64,000 nt of DNA from Vibrio splendidus (GTDB lineage Bacteria > Pseudomonadota > Gammaproteobacteria > Enterobacterales > Vibrionaceae), in NCBI RefSeq assembly GCF_001557875.1, contig NZ_LNRF01000012.1, forward strand, positions 1 to 64,000. Direction: 5' to 3'. A model generated the notes under the pieces. That model was not told the origin of the DNA. It ran no database searches and was given only the letters and a program-made list of their open reading frames with translations. Positions 27,666 to 37,752 of this stretch are shown piece by piece (the first letter of the stretch is position 1; the number at the start of each line of letters is the position of its first letter). A program made the position numbers and the translations under genes.

Positions 27666-28553
27666 ATGAATGAAAATATGATACATGATCAAGCTAGCGG
27701 CCTCCGTCGCTTAACCAAGCCTTCACTCACAAAAGTTATCGCTGTAACTGGTGGTAAGGGAGGCGTTGGTAAATCTAATGTGACGTTAGGTATGGCTATT
27801 TGCATGGCGCGCCAAGGCAAAAAAGTTATGGTGCTAGATGCCGACTTAGGCCTCGCTAACGTCGATATCATGCTGGGTATTCGTTCTAAACGAAACCTTG
27901 GACATGTGTTGGCAGGCGAATGTGAACTTAAGGATGCGATTGTCGAAGGGCCGCACGGAATTAAAATTATTCCTGCGACATCGGGCACACAAAGCATGAC
28001 TGAACTTTCACACGCACAGCATGCAGGTTTGATTCGAGCTTTTGGTTCGCTTGAAGACGAGATGGACATCTTGTTAGTTGATACCGCAGCCGGTATTTCG
28101 GACATGGTGATCAGCTTTTCAAGAGCGGCGCAAGACGTGGTTGTTGTGGTATGTGATGAACCTACCTCAATCACGGATGCATATGCTTTGATTAAGCTTT
28201 TGAGCAGAGAACACCAAGTTCAGCGGTTCAAAGTTGTTGCAAATATGGTCAGAAGCTACCGTGAAGGCCGAGAATTATTTGCAAAGTTGACTTTGGTCAC
28301 AGAGCGCTTCTTGAATGTGAGCCTCGAACTCGTAGCATGTATTCCTTTAGATGATAAAGTACGTCAATCAGTCAAGAGACAGAAAATCGTAGTCGATGCT
28401 TATCCTCGCTCTCCAGCGGCATTGGCAATCAGCTCTTTGGCTAATAAAGCATTGACCTGGCCAATACCAAAAACACCAAGTGGGCACTTGGAGTTCTTTG
28501 TTGAAAGGCTGCTGAATCGTACTGAATTTATAGAGGAACCATTTGGTGAATAA
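27666..28553 (+). CDS. flhG: Flagellar number regulator FlhG (MinD-like ATPase)
   Basis: A 295-residue MinD/ParA-type ATPase that limits polar flagella to one. It antagonises FlhF and, in Vibrio, FlrA. The N-terminal helix DQASGLRRL matches the DQAxxLR motif by which FlhG stimulates FlhF GTP hydrolysis. The deviant Walker A GGKGGVGKSN follows near residue 30, and the C-terminus carries a likely membrane-targeting amphipathic helix. The open frame starts at 27612 inside flhF; the ATG at 27666 fits family length and has GGCGG upstream. It overlaps fliA by 8 bases. Confidence 0.96.
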   Translation: MNENMIHDQASGLRRLTKPSLTKVIAVTGGKGGVGKSNVTLGMAICMARQGKKVMVLDADLGLANVDIMLGIRSKRNLGHVLAGECELKDAIVEGPHGIKIIPATSGTQSMTELSHAQHAGLIRAFGSLEDEMDILLVDTAAGISDMVISFSRAAQDVVVVVCDEPTSITDAYALIKLLSREHQVQRFKVVANMVRSYREGRELFAKLTLVTERFLNVSLELVACIPLDDKVRQSVKRQKIVVDAYPRSPAALAISSLANKALTWPIPKTPSGHLEFFVERLLNRTEFIEEPFGE

Positions 28554-29280
28554 AGCGCTTACTTACGACCAACATGCTAATCACAATAGCCAACAGGCTT
28601 TTTTTGAGAAGTATTCTGTGTTGGTTAAACGTATCGCTCATCACTTGTTGGGGCGATTACCGCCTAATGTATTGGTTGATGACTTAATTCAAGCTGGCAT
28701 GATCGGCTTGATTGAAGCGCAACAAAACTATGATGGTACCAAAGGCGCAAGCTTTGAGACGTATGCCGGTATTCGAATTCGCGGGGCAATGTTGGATGAC
28801 ATTCGCCGTGGGGACTGGGTACCGAGATCGGTTCATAAAAACAATCGAGAAATCAGCAGTGCAATCGCGGAGTTAGAGGGTATCCTCAACCGTGACCCGA
28901 GTGATGCCGAAGTGGCAAAACACATGGGACTCAGTTTAGAGCAGTATCACAGTGCTTTAACTGACATTAATTGTTCAAGACTGGTTGGAATTGAAGATTT
29001 AGGCGTCTCAGATGATGTAATATCTCCGAATGAAGACTCTCAAGATAATACGCCTTTTCAAGGGGTTGCTGATGAGTCATTCCGCCAAGCTTTGATCGAT
29101 TCGATAAAACAACTTCCGGAAAGGGAAGGCCTTGTGCTTTCGCTTTATTACGACGAAGAACTCAATTTAAAAGAGATTGGGGAAGTGTTAGGTGTCAGCG
29201 AATCTCGTGTCAGCCAAATACTGAGCCAATCTATGCAGCGTTTACGCACTAAGTTAAGTGCTTGGACACAGAACGACTAA
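28546..29280 (+). CDS. fliA: RNA polymerase sigma-28 factor FliA
   Basis: A 244-residue flagellar sigma factor. Regions 2 (about 20-90, with LIQAGMIGLIEAQQNYD and RIRGAMLDDIRRGDWVPRS), 3 and 4 (about 180-240, with LNLKEIGEVLGVSESRVSQI) are complete. It transcribes late genes such as the flagellin at 1074, whose promoter is in this window. It starts at GTG (28546) with AGAGGA upstream; the reading frame also contains a TTG one codon earlier. The start overlaps the end of flhG by 8 bases. Confidence 0.97.
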   Translation: MNKALTYDQHANHNSQQAFFEKYSVLVKRIAHHLLGRLPPNVLVDDLIQAGMIGLIEAQQNYDGTKGASFETYAGIRIRGAMLDDIRRGDWVPRSVHKNNREISSAIAELEGILNRDPSDAEVAKHMGLSLEQYHSALTDINCSRLVGIEDLGVSDDVISPNEDSQDNTPFQGVADESFRQALIDSIKQLPEREGLVLSLYYDEELNLKEIGEVLGVSESRVSQILSQSMQRLRTKLSAWTQND

Positions 29281-29310
29281 CAACACTGATCCTATTCAGT
29301 GGAGGCTAAT

Positions 29311-29691
29311 TTGAACAAAAACATGAAAATTCTCATTGTTGATGATTTTTCAACGATGCGCCGAATTGTTAAAAACCTACTTCGCGACTTAGGTTTCAAC
29401 AACACTCAAGAAGCAGATGATGGCTTGACCGCGTTACCTATGCTGAAAAAAGGCGAATTTGATTTCGTGGTAACTGACTGGAACATGCCAGGTATGCAAG
29501 GGATTGACTTGCTTAAACACATTCGCGCAGACGCAGAACTTAAGCACCTTCCCGTGCTTATGATCACGGCAGAAGCGAAGCGTGAGCAGATCATCGAAGC
29601 AGCGCAAGCGGGTGTTAATGGTTACATTGTGAAGCCTTTCACTGCTGCAACGCTGAAAGAGAAACTTGATAAGATTTTTGATCGCTTATAA
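29311..29691 (+). CDS. cheY: Chemotaxis response regulator CheY (CheY3 type)
   Basis: A single-domain receiver that carries the phosphoryl group from CheA to the motor switch. With the TTG start at 29311 it has 126 residues: acidic pocket D11/D12, phospho-acceptor D56 and the Thr and Lys switch residues in LMITAEAK and IVKPF. GGAGG at 29301-29305 sits 5 bases before this TTG, but would lie inside the gene if the upstream GTG (29299) were used, so the TTG start is favoured. It matches V. cholerae CheY3, the one that controls swimming. Confidence 0.95.
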   Translation: MNKNMKILIVDDFSTMRRIVKNLLRDLGFNNTQEADDGLTALPMLKKGEFDFVVTDWNMPGMQGIDLLKHIRADAELKHLPVLMITAEAKREQIIEAAQAGVNGYIVKPFTAATLKEKLDKIFDRL

Positions 29692-29724
29692 GCATCAATA
29701 AATTTAGGCATTTCTAGGTAGACA

Positions 29725-30528
29725 TTGGCTGATAAGTTCTCTGTTTATCTCGATAGCCTAAGCGCACAAAGTATGCGGAGTAAGGCCGAATTCAGGATGA
29801 TTTCATTAGAACAAGCAAAAAAATTAGTAGAGCTGCTTGAGAACGATGAGCAGCAGAATGCTGATTCTCTTGTTAGAAGCATTTATGAAGATAATTTTAG
29901 TCTTCAAGACAACCCAATGCTTCAAGAAATAGGAAGTCTGACTCGCGACCTCCATGACTCTTTGACTCAATTTAATTTCGATGAGCGCATCAGCGTTATC
30001 GCAAATGACGAAATCCCTGACGCAAGGGATCGCCTTCAGTATGTCATTGATAAAACGGAAGTTGCGGCAAATAAGACGATGGACGCTGTCGATCGCTGTA
30101 TGCCAATTGCAGACAACCTACACGAGTGTTTACTTCAAGTAAGGCCTCAATGGAATGAACTGATGCATGGCCGCATTGAGCTGGCACAATTTAAAGCTTT
30201 ATGTCACCGCATTGATGGATTGCTTGTCCAAGTAGAAGGCGACAGCACTGAACTACGCGGACAATTGACTGAAATCTTGATGGCTCAGGATTTCCAAGAT
30301 TTAACTGGGCAGATAATTAGCAAAGTTATTACCTTGGTGAATGAGGTAGAAGGACGTTTGGTCGAGATTCTCACGGTATTCGGTGCGAATCAAATAGAGC
30401 CAACTCCAGAGTCAGAGAAGAAAGCATCGATTGCGCCTGAGGGTCCAATTATGAACCCAGAAGAGCGCGAAGACGCTGTTGCATCTCAGGATGAAGTCGA
30501 CGATTTGTTATCCAGTCTTGGATTTTAA
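29725..30528 (+). CDS. cheZ: CheY-P phosphatase CheZ
   Basis: A CheZ of up to 267 residues that speeds dephosphorylation of CheY. The catalytic helix contains AQDFQDLTGQII (about 190), with the Asp and Gln used for hydrolysis. The last residues, DDLLSSLGF, form the CheY-binding C-terminal peptide. The listed start is TTG at 29725 with TAGGTAG just upstream; an ATG 24 codons in (29797) is possible but has no ribosome binding site. A long helical hairpin fills the middle. Confidence 0.95.
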   Translation: MADKFSVYLDSLSAQSMRSKAEFRMISLEQAKKLVELLENDEQQNADSLVRSIYEDNFSLQDNPMLQEIGSLTRDLHDSLTQFNFDERISVIANDEIPDARDRLQYVIDKTEVAANKTMDAVDRCMPIADNLHECLLQVRPQWNELMHGRIELAQFKALCHRIDGLLVQVEGDSTELRGQLTEILMAQDFQDLTGQIISKVITLVNEVEGRLVEILTVFGANQIEPTPESEKKASIAPEGPIMNPEEREDAVASQDEVDDLLSSLGF

Positions 30529-30537
30529 AGGTAACGT

Positions 30538-32718
30538 ATGAGCTACGATTTAGACGAAGATATTCTTCAGGACTTTTTAGTCGAAGCAGGAGAGATCCTT
30601 GAACTTCTATCAGAGCAACTGGTAGAGCTTGAGAATAATCCTGACGACAAAGACCTATTAAATGCTATTTTCCGTGGTTTCCATACAGTAAAAGGTGGTG
30701 CTGGTTTCCTAGCATTAACTGAGCTGGTGGATACTTGTCATGGTGCCGAGAATGTGTTCGACATTCTACGAAACGGCCAACGCAGCGTAACATCAGGTTT
30801 GATGGATACTATGCTGCAGGCGTTAGATACTGTTAATACACAGTTTCAAGCCGTGCAAGATCAGGAACCTTTAGTGCCAGCAGACCAAGCTTTATTGGAT
30901 GAACTTCACCGCCTCTGTAAGCCAGAATCAGCTGATGAAGTTGCACCAGTAGAAGCGTCAGCACCTGTTATCCCAGAGCCTATCGTTGTAGCCCCTGAAC
31001 CGGTTGTCGAAAGTTCAAGTATCAGTGCCTCTTCAGTGGATGATATCTCTGAAGATGAGTTTGAGCGCCTGCTTGATGAACTTCACGGTAAAGGTGGTTC
31101 GCCAACAGCATCTTCTGTACCAACACCGCCGCCAGCACCTGTTACACCTCAGCCAGTTGCTGACAGCGGTGATATTACTGACGATGAATTTGAAAAGTTA
31201 CTAGATGAACTGCATGGTGCGGGTAACAGCCCGACGGCTGCGAGTTCAACGCCTCCTCCACCGCCAGCGCCTCCTGCAGCACCTGTTTCGGCGATGTCTG
31301 AAGGCGATGATCTGATGACTGACGAAGAGTTCGAGAAGTTACTGGACCAGTTACACGGATCAGGTAATGGACCTTCGATTGAAGAACTGGATGCAGCGAC
31401 TAAGCCTGCAGAAGTTAAGGCAGTTGCACCGCAAGCAACGCCTAAACCGCAACCAGCAGCACCAGTAGCCGTTAAAGCCGAGCCGAAACCGAGCGCTCCA
31501 GCAAAAGCTGAAGTTAAAGCGCCGGCTAAGAAGCAGCAAGCTGAAGCGACAGTTCGTGTTGATACATCAACACTGGATACCATCATGAACATGGTGGGTG
31601 AGCTGGTATTGGTGCGTAACCGACTTGTCAGCCTTGGCCTCAACAGCAACGACGAAGAAATGTCGAAAGCTGTCTCTAACTTAGATGTTGTTACTGCAGA
31701 CCTACAAGGTGCGGTAATGAAGACTCGTATGCAGCCGATCAAGAAAGTATTTGGTCGCTTCCCACGAGTTGTCCGCGACCTTGCTCGTAGCTTGAAGAAA
31801 GACATCGTTCTTGAAATGCGTGGCGAAGAAACGGACCTTGATAAAAACTTAGTAGAAGCACTTGCTGATCCCCTGATTCACTTGGTGAGAAACTCTGTCG
31901 ACCATGGTATCGAAATGCCAAACGACCGTGTTGCTGCGGGTAAATCACAAACGGGTAAAGTGATTCTGTCTGCCTCTCAAGAAGGTGACCACATTGAACT
32001 GGCTATCGTTGATGACGGTGGCGGTATGGATCCTGATAAGCTTCGTGCTATCGCGGTTAAACGTGGCCTGATGGATGAAGATGCAGCGTCTCGCTTATCA
32101 AATAAAGAGTGTTTCAACCTGATTTTTGCTCCTGGCTTCTCAAGCAAAGAGCAGATCTCGGATATCTCTGGTCGCGGTGTCGGTATGGACGTTGTGAAAA
32201 CAGCGATCAACACACTGAACGGTTCTATTGATATTGATTCAGAAATGGGACAGGGCACCAAGATCACCATCAAGGTTCCACTAACCCTAGCGATTCTACC
32301 AACCTTAATGGTTGGTGTTGCGGGTCACCCATTTGCGTTGCCATTGGCATCGGTTAACGAGATCTTCCACCTAGATTTAAGCCGCACAAACGTGGTTGAT
32401 GGTCAGCTGACGATCATCGTTCGCGATAAGTCTATTCCGTTGTTCTACTTGCAAAACTGGCTTGCACCTAAAGCGGGTATTGTTGAACTGCGTAAAGGGC
32501 ATGGCCATGTTGTTATCGTACAACTTGGTAGCCAACGTGTTGGTTTTGTTGTCGATACGCTTATCGGTCAAGAAGAAGTCGTGATCAAGCCACTTGATAA
32601 GCTTCTGCAAGGCACGCCAGGAATGGCAGGCGCGACAATTACAAGTGACGGACATATTGCATTGATTCTAGATGTGCCGGACTTGTTGAAGCAGTACGCA
32701 GCTGCGTCAAGAATTTAA
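30538..32718 (+). CDS. cheA: Chemotaxis histidine kinase CheA
   Basis: A 726-residue CheA. The P1 domain has the phosphorylated His49 in FHTVKGGAGF. Residues 130-335 are a Pro/Ala-rich linker in place of an obvious classical P2 domain; it holds three copies of a DEFE(K/R)LLD(E/Q)LHG motif at about 171-184, 214-227 and 261-274. Dimerisation (P3, about 340-400), ATPase (P4, with LVRNSVDHGIE and GRGVGMDVVK) and the CheW-like P5 follow. In Vibrio, a hinge region of CheA binds ParP, which may be what these repeats do. It lies 9 bases after cheZ. Confidence 0.97.
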   Translation: MSYDLDEDILQDFLVEAGEILELLSEQLVELENNPDDKDLLNAIFRGFHTVKGGAGFLALTELVDTCHGAENVFDILRNGQRSVTSGLMDTMLQALDTVNTQFQAVQDQEPLVPADQALLDELHRLCKPESADEVAPVEASAPVIPEPIVVAPEPVVESSSISASSVDDISEDEFERLLDELHGKGGSPTASSVPTPPPAPVTPQPVADSGDITDDEFEKLLDELHGAGNSPTAASSTPPPPPAPPAAPVSAMSEGDDLMTDEEFEKLLDQLHGSGNGPSIEELDAATKPAEVKAVAPQATPKPQPAAPVAVKAEPKPSAPAKAEVKAPAKKQQAEATVRVDTSTLDTIMNMVGELVLVRNRLVSLGLNSNDEEMSKAVSNLDVVTADLQGAVMKTRMQPIKKVFGRFPRVVRDLARSLKKDIVLEMRGEETDLDKNLVEALADPLIHLVRNSVDHGIEMPNDRVAAGKSQTGKVILSASQEGDHIELAIVDDGGGMDPDKLRAIAVKRGLMDEDAASRLSNKECFNLIFAPGFSSKEQISDISGRGVGMDVVKTAINTLNGSIDIDSEMGQGTKITIKVPLTLAILPTLMVGVAGHPFALPLASVNEIFHLDLSRTNVVDGQLTIIVRDKSIPLFYLQNWLAPKAGIVELRKGHGHVVIVQLGSQRVGFVVDTLIGQEEVVIKPLDKLLQGTPGMAGATITSDGHIALILDVPDLLKQYAAASRI

Positions 32719-32731
32719 TTTAAGGATAAAT

Positions 32732-33856
32732 ATGGCGATTAAAGTATTAGTCGTTGATGATTCGAGTTTTTTTCGTCGTCGCGTTAGCGAGATCATCAAC
32801 TCAGAGGCTCGCCTAGAAGTCATTGATGTTGCAGTAAACGGTAAAGAAGCCGTTGAGAAAGCGAAACAGCTAAGACCTGACGTAATCACGATGGACATTG
32901 AAATGCCTGTCATGGACGGTATCACTGCCGTTCGTGAGATCATGGCCGCGTCTCCAACGCCTATTTTGATGTTTTCATCGTTAACGCATGATGGAGCGAG
33001 AGCAACGTTAGATGCGTTAGATGCAGGTGCTCTCGACTTCTTACCTAAGAAGTTTGAAGACATCGCTCGTAACCGTGATGATGCAGTTGCATTGCTTCAA
33101 CAGCGTGTGATTCAGATTGCTGCAAAGCGTGCATTTATGCGTCGTGCTCCTATTGCGCCGAGAGCGACAGCAACGACTTCAACATCTACGCCATTGCGCC
33201 AACCGATTTCAACATCAGCTGCGACTTCGACAGCGAAGCCAGCAGTTGCATCAACGGCAAAATTCAGAGCGTCAGGTAAGAAGTATCAATTAACAGCAAT
33301 TGGTACTTCGACTGGGGGGCCTGTTGCGCTACAGAAGATTTTGACTCGTATCCCTGCCAACTATCCACACCCAATTGTGTTAGTTCAGCATATGCCTGCA
33401 ACATTCACCGCTGCTTTTGCTAGTCGATTGAACACCTTGTGTAAGATTGAAGTTCGTGAAGCGCAAGACGGTGATGTGTTAAAGCCTGGAGTGGCGTATC
33501 TTGCTCCAGGTGGTAAACAGATGATGGTTGATGGCCGAGCCGGGTCTGCACGTCTAAGAATTATCGATGGCGGCGACCGAATGAACTACAAGCCTTGTGT
33601 GGATGTCACATTTGGCTCTGCAGCGAAGATCTACGGCGACAAAGTGTTGTCTATGGTACTGACCGGTATGGGCGCAGATGGTCGAGAAGGTTCGCGCATG
33701 TTGAAAACTGCGGGCTCGACGATTTGGGCACAAGACGAAGATAGTTGTGTTGTATATGGTATGCCTCAAGCTGTAGCAAAAGCTGGCATTTCTACTGAAG
33801 ACCTACCTCTGGACCGCATCGCGGAACGGATCTTGGTTGAAGTTGGGTTAGCTTAG
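32732..33856 (+). CDS. cheB: Chemotaxis response regulator methylesterase CheB
   Basis: A 374-residue CheB that removes methyl groups from chemoreceptors for adaptation. Receiver domain: D9/D10 and phospho-acceptor D55. A Thr/Ser/Ala-rich linker (about 140-180) leads to the esterase domain with the catalytic triad Ser193 (GTSTGG), His220 (VLVQHMP) and Asp316 (GMGADGREG). It lies 13 bases after cheA in the same operon. Confidence 0.97.
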   Translation: MAIKVLVVDDSSFFRRRVSEIINSEARLEVIDVAVNGKEAVEKAKQLRPDVITMDIEMPVMDGITAVREIMAASPTPILMFSSLTHDGARATLDALDAGALDFLPKKFEDIARNRDDAVALLQQRVIQIAAKRAFMRRAPIAPRATATTSTSTPLRQPISTSAATSTAKPAVASTAKFRASGKKYQLTAIGTSTGGPVALQKILTRIPANYPHPIVLVQHMPATFTAAFASRLNTLCKIEVREAQDGDVLKPGVAYLAPGGKQMMVDGRAGSARLRIIDGGDRMNYKPCVDVTFGSAAKIYGDKVLSMVLTGMGADGREGSRMLKTAGSTIWAQDEDSCVVYGMPQAVAKAGISTEDLPLDRIAERILVEVGLA

Positions 33857-33866
33857 GTAAATCGAG

Positions 33867-34635
33867 ATGATTGTTTGGAGTGTTGCAAACCAAAAAGGTG
33901 GTGTTGGTAAAACGACCACGACCGTGACTCTAGCAGGTTTACTTGCGTTGAAGGGGCACCGTGTTCTGTTGGTTGATACTGACCCACATGCATCACTGAC
34001 CACCTATCTGGGTTACGACTCAGATACGGTGGAATCGAGCCTGTTTGATCTGTTTCAGTTGCGTGAGTTTAACGCGCAGACAGTAAGACCTTTGCTTTTA
34101 CAAACGGAAGTTGAAGGTATCGATATTATTCCTGCGCACATGTCTTTGGCGACATTAGACCGTGTAATGGGAAATCGAAGCGGCATGGGGTTGATCTTGA
34201 AGCGCGCTTTGGCCGCTTTGAAAGACGACTACGACTATGTGTTGATCGATTGTCCGCCAATTCTGGGTGTGATGATGGTGAATGCATTGGCTGCCAGTGA
34301 TCGTATTTTGATTCCGGTACAGACGGAATTTTTGGCGATGAAGGGCTTAGAGCGCATGATTCGCACTTTGACCATCATGCAGAAGTCTCGCAAAACACCG
34401 TTTAAGGTGACGATTGTCCCGACCATGTACGACAAGCGAACCAAAGCCTCACTGCAAACATTAACGCAGCTCAAAGATGATTATCCGAACCAAGTTTGGA
34501 CATCTGCTGTGCCGATAGATACTAAGTTTCGAGATGCAAGTCTAAAACGCTTGCCTGCATCTCATTTTGCATCGGGTAGCCGTGGTGTATTTGCTTATAA
34601 ACAGTTGCTTATTTATCTCGAGAGGTTGGCGATAA

Positions 34636-34649
<14 letters not shown>
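33867..34649 (+). CDS. parC: ParA-like polar ATPase ParC (chemotaxis array positioning)
   Basis: A 260-residue ParA-family ATPase with deviant Walker A QKGGVGKTTT at residues 9-18 and the Walker B region VLIDCPP near 125. Its place between cheB and parP matches V. cholerae ParC, which recruits chemotaxis arrays to the old pole downstream of HubP. It is not the chromosomal Soj/ParA, which lies near the origin with parB. The last 14 bases overlap parP. Confidence 0.93.
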
Positions 34650-35778
<1,129 letters not shown>

Positions 35779-35848
35779 TACCAAGATTGGTACAACAAAA
35801 GCATCAAGTTAATAATAGTGGTCGGTAACGACGACAAGAGGATTATCT

Positions 35849-36343
35849 ATGTCTCATATGAGTGAAGTTGAAGTAAGAAAAGAGCAAACCAATGATGAAG
35901 TACTTCAATGGGTGACATTCCAGCTAGAAGAAGAAACTTACGGTATCAACGTAATGCAAGTGCGTGAAGTACTGCGTTACAGCGAAATTGCTCCAGTACC
36001 GGGTGCTCCAGATTACGTTCTAGGTATTATTAACCTACGTGGTAACGTTGTTACTGTTATCGACACTCGTTCTCGCTTTGGCTTGATGCAAGGTGAAATC
36101 ACAGATAACACTCGTATTATCGTTATTGAATCTGAGCGTCAAGTAATTGGCATTCTAGTCGATAGCGTTGCTGAAGTGGTTTACCTGCGTTCTTCTGAAA
36201 TCGACACAACGCCAAGTGTTGGTACTGATGAAAGTGCTAAGTTCATTCAAGGTGTAAGTAACCGTGATGGCAAGCTGCTTATTCTAGTAGATTTAAACAA
36301 ACTACTAAGCGAAGACGAATGGGATGAGATGGCTCACCTGTAA
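35849..36343 (+). CDS. cheW: Chemotaxis coupling protein CheW
   Basis: A 164-residue CheW that joins CheA to the receptors. The twin SH3-like fold signature is visible: WVTFQLEEETYGINVMQVREV, in part, at the N-terminus, VPGAPDYVLGIINLRGNVVTV near 50-70 and ILVDSVAEVV near 110. AAGAGG precedes the ATG. Its stop overlaps the next gene by one base (TAATG). Confidence 0.97.
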   Translation: MSHMSEVEVRKEQTNDEVLQWVTFQLEEETYGINVMQVREVLRYSEIAPVPGAPDYVLGIINLRGNVVTVIDTRSRFGLMQGEITDNTRIIVIESERQVIGILVDSVAEVVYLRSSEIDTTPSVGTDESAKFIQGVSNRDGKLLILVDLNKLLSEDEWDEMAHL

Positions 36344-36855
36344 TGTTTGAAGCGCTACCTTTAAGCCCTGTCGCTCTGATATCAGGTGTTGGGGTTTTTA
36401 CGTTATTCATCGTGATTTTGATTTGCAAAGTAAAACGTGCGATTCAAAAGCAGCTCGATCAATCACGTCTGCAAGTTCGTAACTTGGACAAAGAGCTTCA
36501 AAAATCGAGTAAGCAATTACTTGAGGTCCGCTCTGTTGTGGTTGGCCTTGGCCAGAAAGTGACTGAACAGCAAGATCTGATAAAGCACTTGAATGAACGT
36601 ATTGTTGAGTTGGAACATGCTGACACCGATGGACGCTTATATACGCGTGCAACAAAAATGGTTCAGCTTGGTGCCGGGATAAACGAACTGATCGAAGAGT
36701 GTGAATTACCTAAAGCGGAAGCTGAGCTAATGATGTCTCTACAGAATAAGCTCGCGGGTAAGGAAAAAATCCCTTCGTTGAGAAGTAACCCTTCATCGTA
36801 CGATGATCAACCCGATGCCTCTCGCGATCGCAGAGACCCGCCTCGACGTCGTTAA
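36343..36855 (+). CDS. DUF2802 protein, membrane-anchored, after cheW
   Basis: A 170-residue protein with one N-terminal membrane segment (about 8-28) and a coiled coil (about 30-90). It then has a DUF2802-like segment (about 95-145, with ATKMVQLGAGINELIEECELPKAEAELM in part) and a basic, disordered tail rich in Arg, Asp and Pro. The start overlaps cheW by one base, so it is the last gene of the chemotaxis operon, as in other Vibrio. No function is established that I know; its position suggests a role in arrays, polar placement or motor support. Confidence 0.85.
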   Translation: MFEALPLSPVALISGVGVFTLFIVILICKVKRAIQKQLDQSRLQVRNLDKELQKSSKQLLEVRSVVVGLGQKVTEQQDLIKHLNERIVELEHADTDGRLYTRATKMVQLGAGINELIEECELPKAEAELMMSLQNKLAGKEKIPSLRSNPSSYDDQPDASRDRRDPPRRR

Positions 36856-36907
36856 ATTGAGCGCTTACTGCGTATTGAGCAATTGATGTTTATCACGTAC
36901 ACCTCTT

Positions 36908-36932
36908 AAAAGAAGCTTCGGCTTCTTTTTTT
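36908..36932 (+). terminator. Terminator of the flagellar/chemotaxis operon
   Basis: A 9 bp stem (36908-36916 with 36921-36929), TTCG tetraloop, then a T run. It ends the transcription unit that begins at flhA. Confidence 0.9.
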
Positions 36933-37133
36933 ATGCTTGCTATATCTATATAGAACGATGTTTATAAGTACTTGTATCTACGGCAATATCTAGTTTGTTG
37001 ATGAAAATGTGTAAATTGTGATGCGGTGGTAACAGTTTCTTACGGACTTTGTCTTATCGAAAACGCCTAGTCCTGTTTTGTCACCATGTTGGTGTGCTAC
37101 TATAGCCCTCTCATTACTCGACTAAATTTACCT

Positions 37134-37751
37134 ATGCTAGAAGTCTCAAATTTAACTGCTATTCGTGACGACAGGGTTCTGTTTGAATCGTTGTCTTTTC
37201 AATTGAAACCTGGCGAGCTGGTTCAAGTTGAAGGTCGTAACGGTACTGGGAAAACGACACTCCTTAGGATTATCACCGGCCTAGGCGATCGTGATGAAGG
37301 TACTATTTGTTGGGATGGTGAGTCCATTGAAACGAGTCGAGATGTGTATCATCAAAATTTACTTTTTCTTGGTCATCAAACTGGCGTGAAGCGCGAGCTC
37401 AGTGCCTATGAGAACTTGAGTTTCTATCAATCGATTCACAGTGGTGGAACGAGCAAGGAAGAGCTTTACCATGCGTTGGCCCAGGTTGGCCTTGCTGGTA
37501 GGGAAGACGTGCCCGCGGGGCAACTTTCAGCTGGTCAACAGCGCCGTGTGGCGTTGGCTCGTCTTTGGTTGAGTAAACAAATATTGTGGATTCTAGATGA
37601 ACCGTTGACTGCAATCGATAAGCAGGGCGTTAAAGTTTTAGAATCTCTTTTTTCTGAGCATGCAGATAACGGTGGCATTGTGTTACTAACCACACACCAA
37701 GATATGTTTGCTGATAGCCCGAAACTAAGAAAAATAAAGTTGGGTGAGTAA
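37134..37751 (+). CDS. ccmA: Cytochrome c maturation ABC transporter ATPase CcmA
   Basis: A 205-residue ABC ATPase. Walker A GRNGTGKT is at 34-41, the signature LSAGQQRRVALARL near 135 and Walker B WILDEP. With CcmB and CcmC it releases haem-loaded CcmE from the membrane complex. The open frame extends to an ATG at 37086, but MLEVSNLTAI at 37134 matches the family start and length (E. coli 207); neither start has a good ribosome binding site. It is the first gene of the ccm cluster. Confidence 0.95.
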   Translation: MLEVSNLTAIRDDRVLFESLSFQLKPGELVQVEGRNGTGKTTLLRIITGLGDRDEGTICWDGESIETSRDVYHQNLLFLGHQTGVKRELSAYENLSFYQSIHSGGTSKEELYHALAQVGLAGREDVPAGQLSAGQQRRVALARLWLSKQILWILDEPLTAIDKQGVKVLESLFSEHADNGGIVLLTTHQDMFADSPKLRKIKLGE

Positions 37752-37752
37752 T

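Noticed and set aside
31149..31805. 218-codon minus-strand open frame
   Set aside because: Antisense to the Pro/Ala-rich linker and P3 region of cheA; low-complexity composition and no ribosome binding site.
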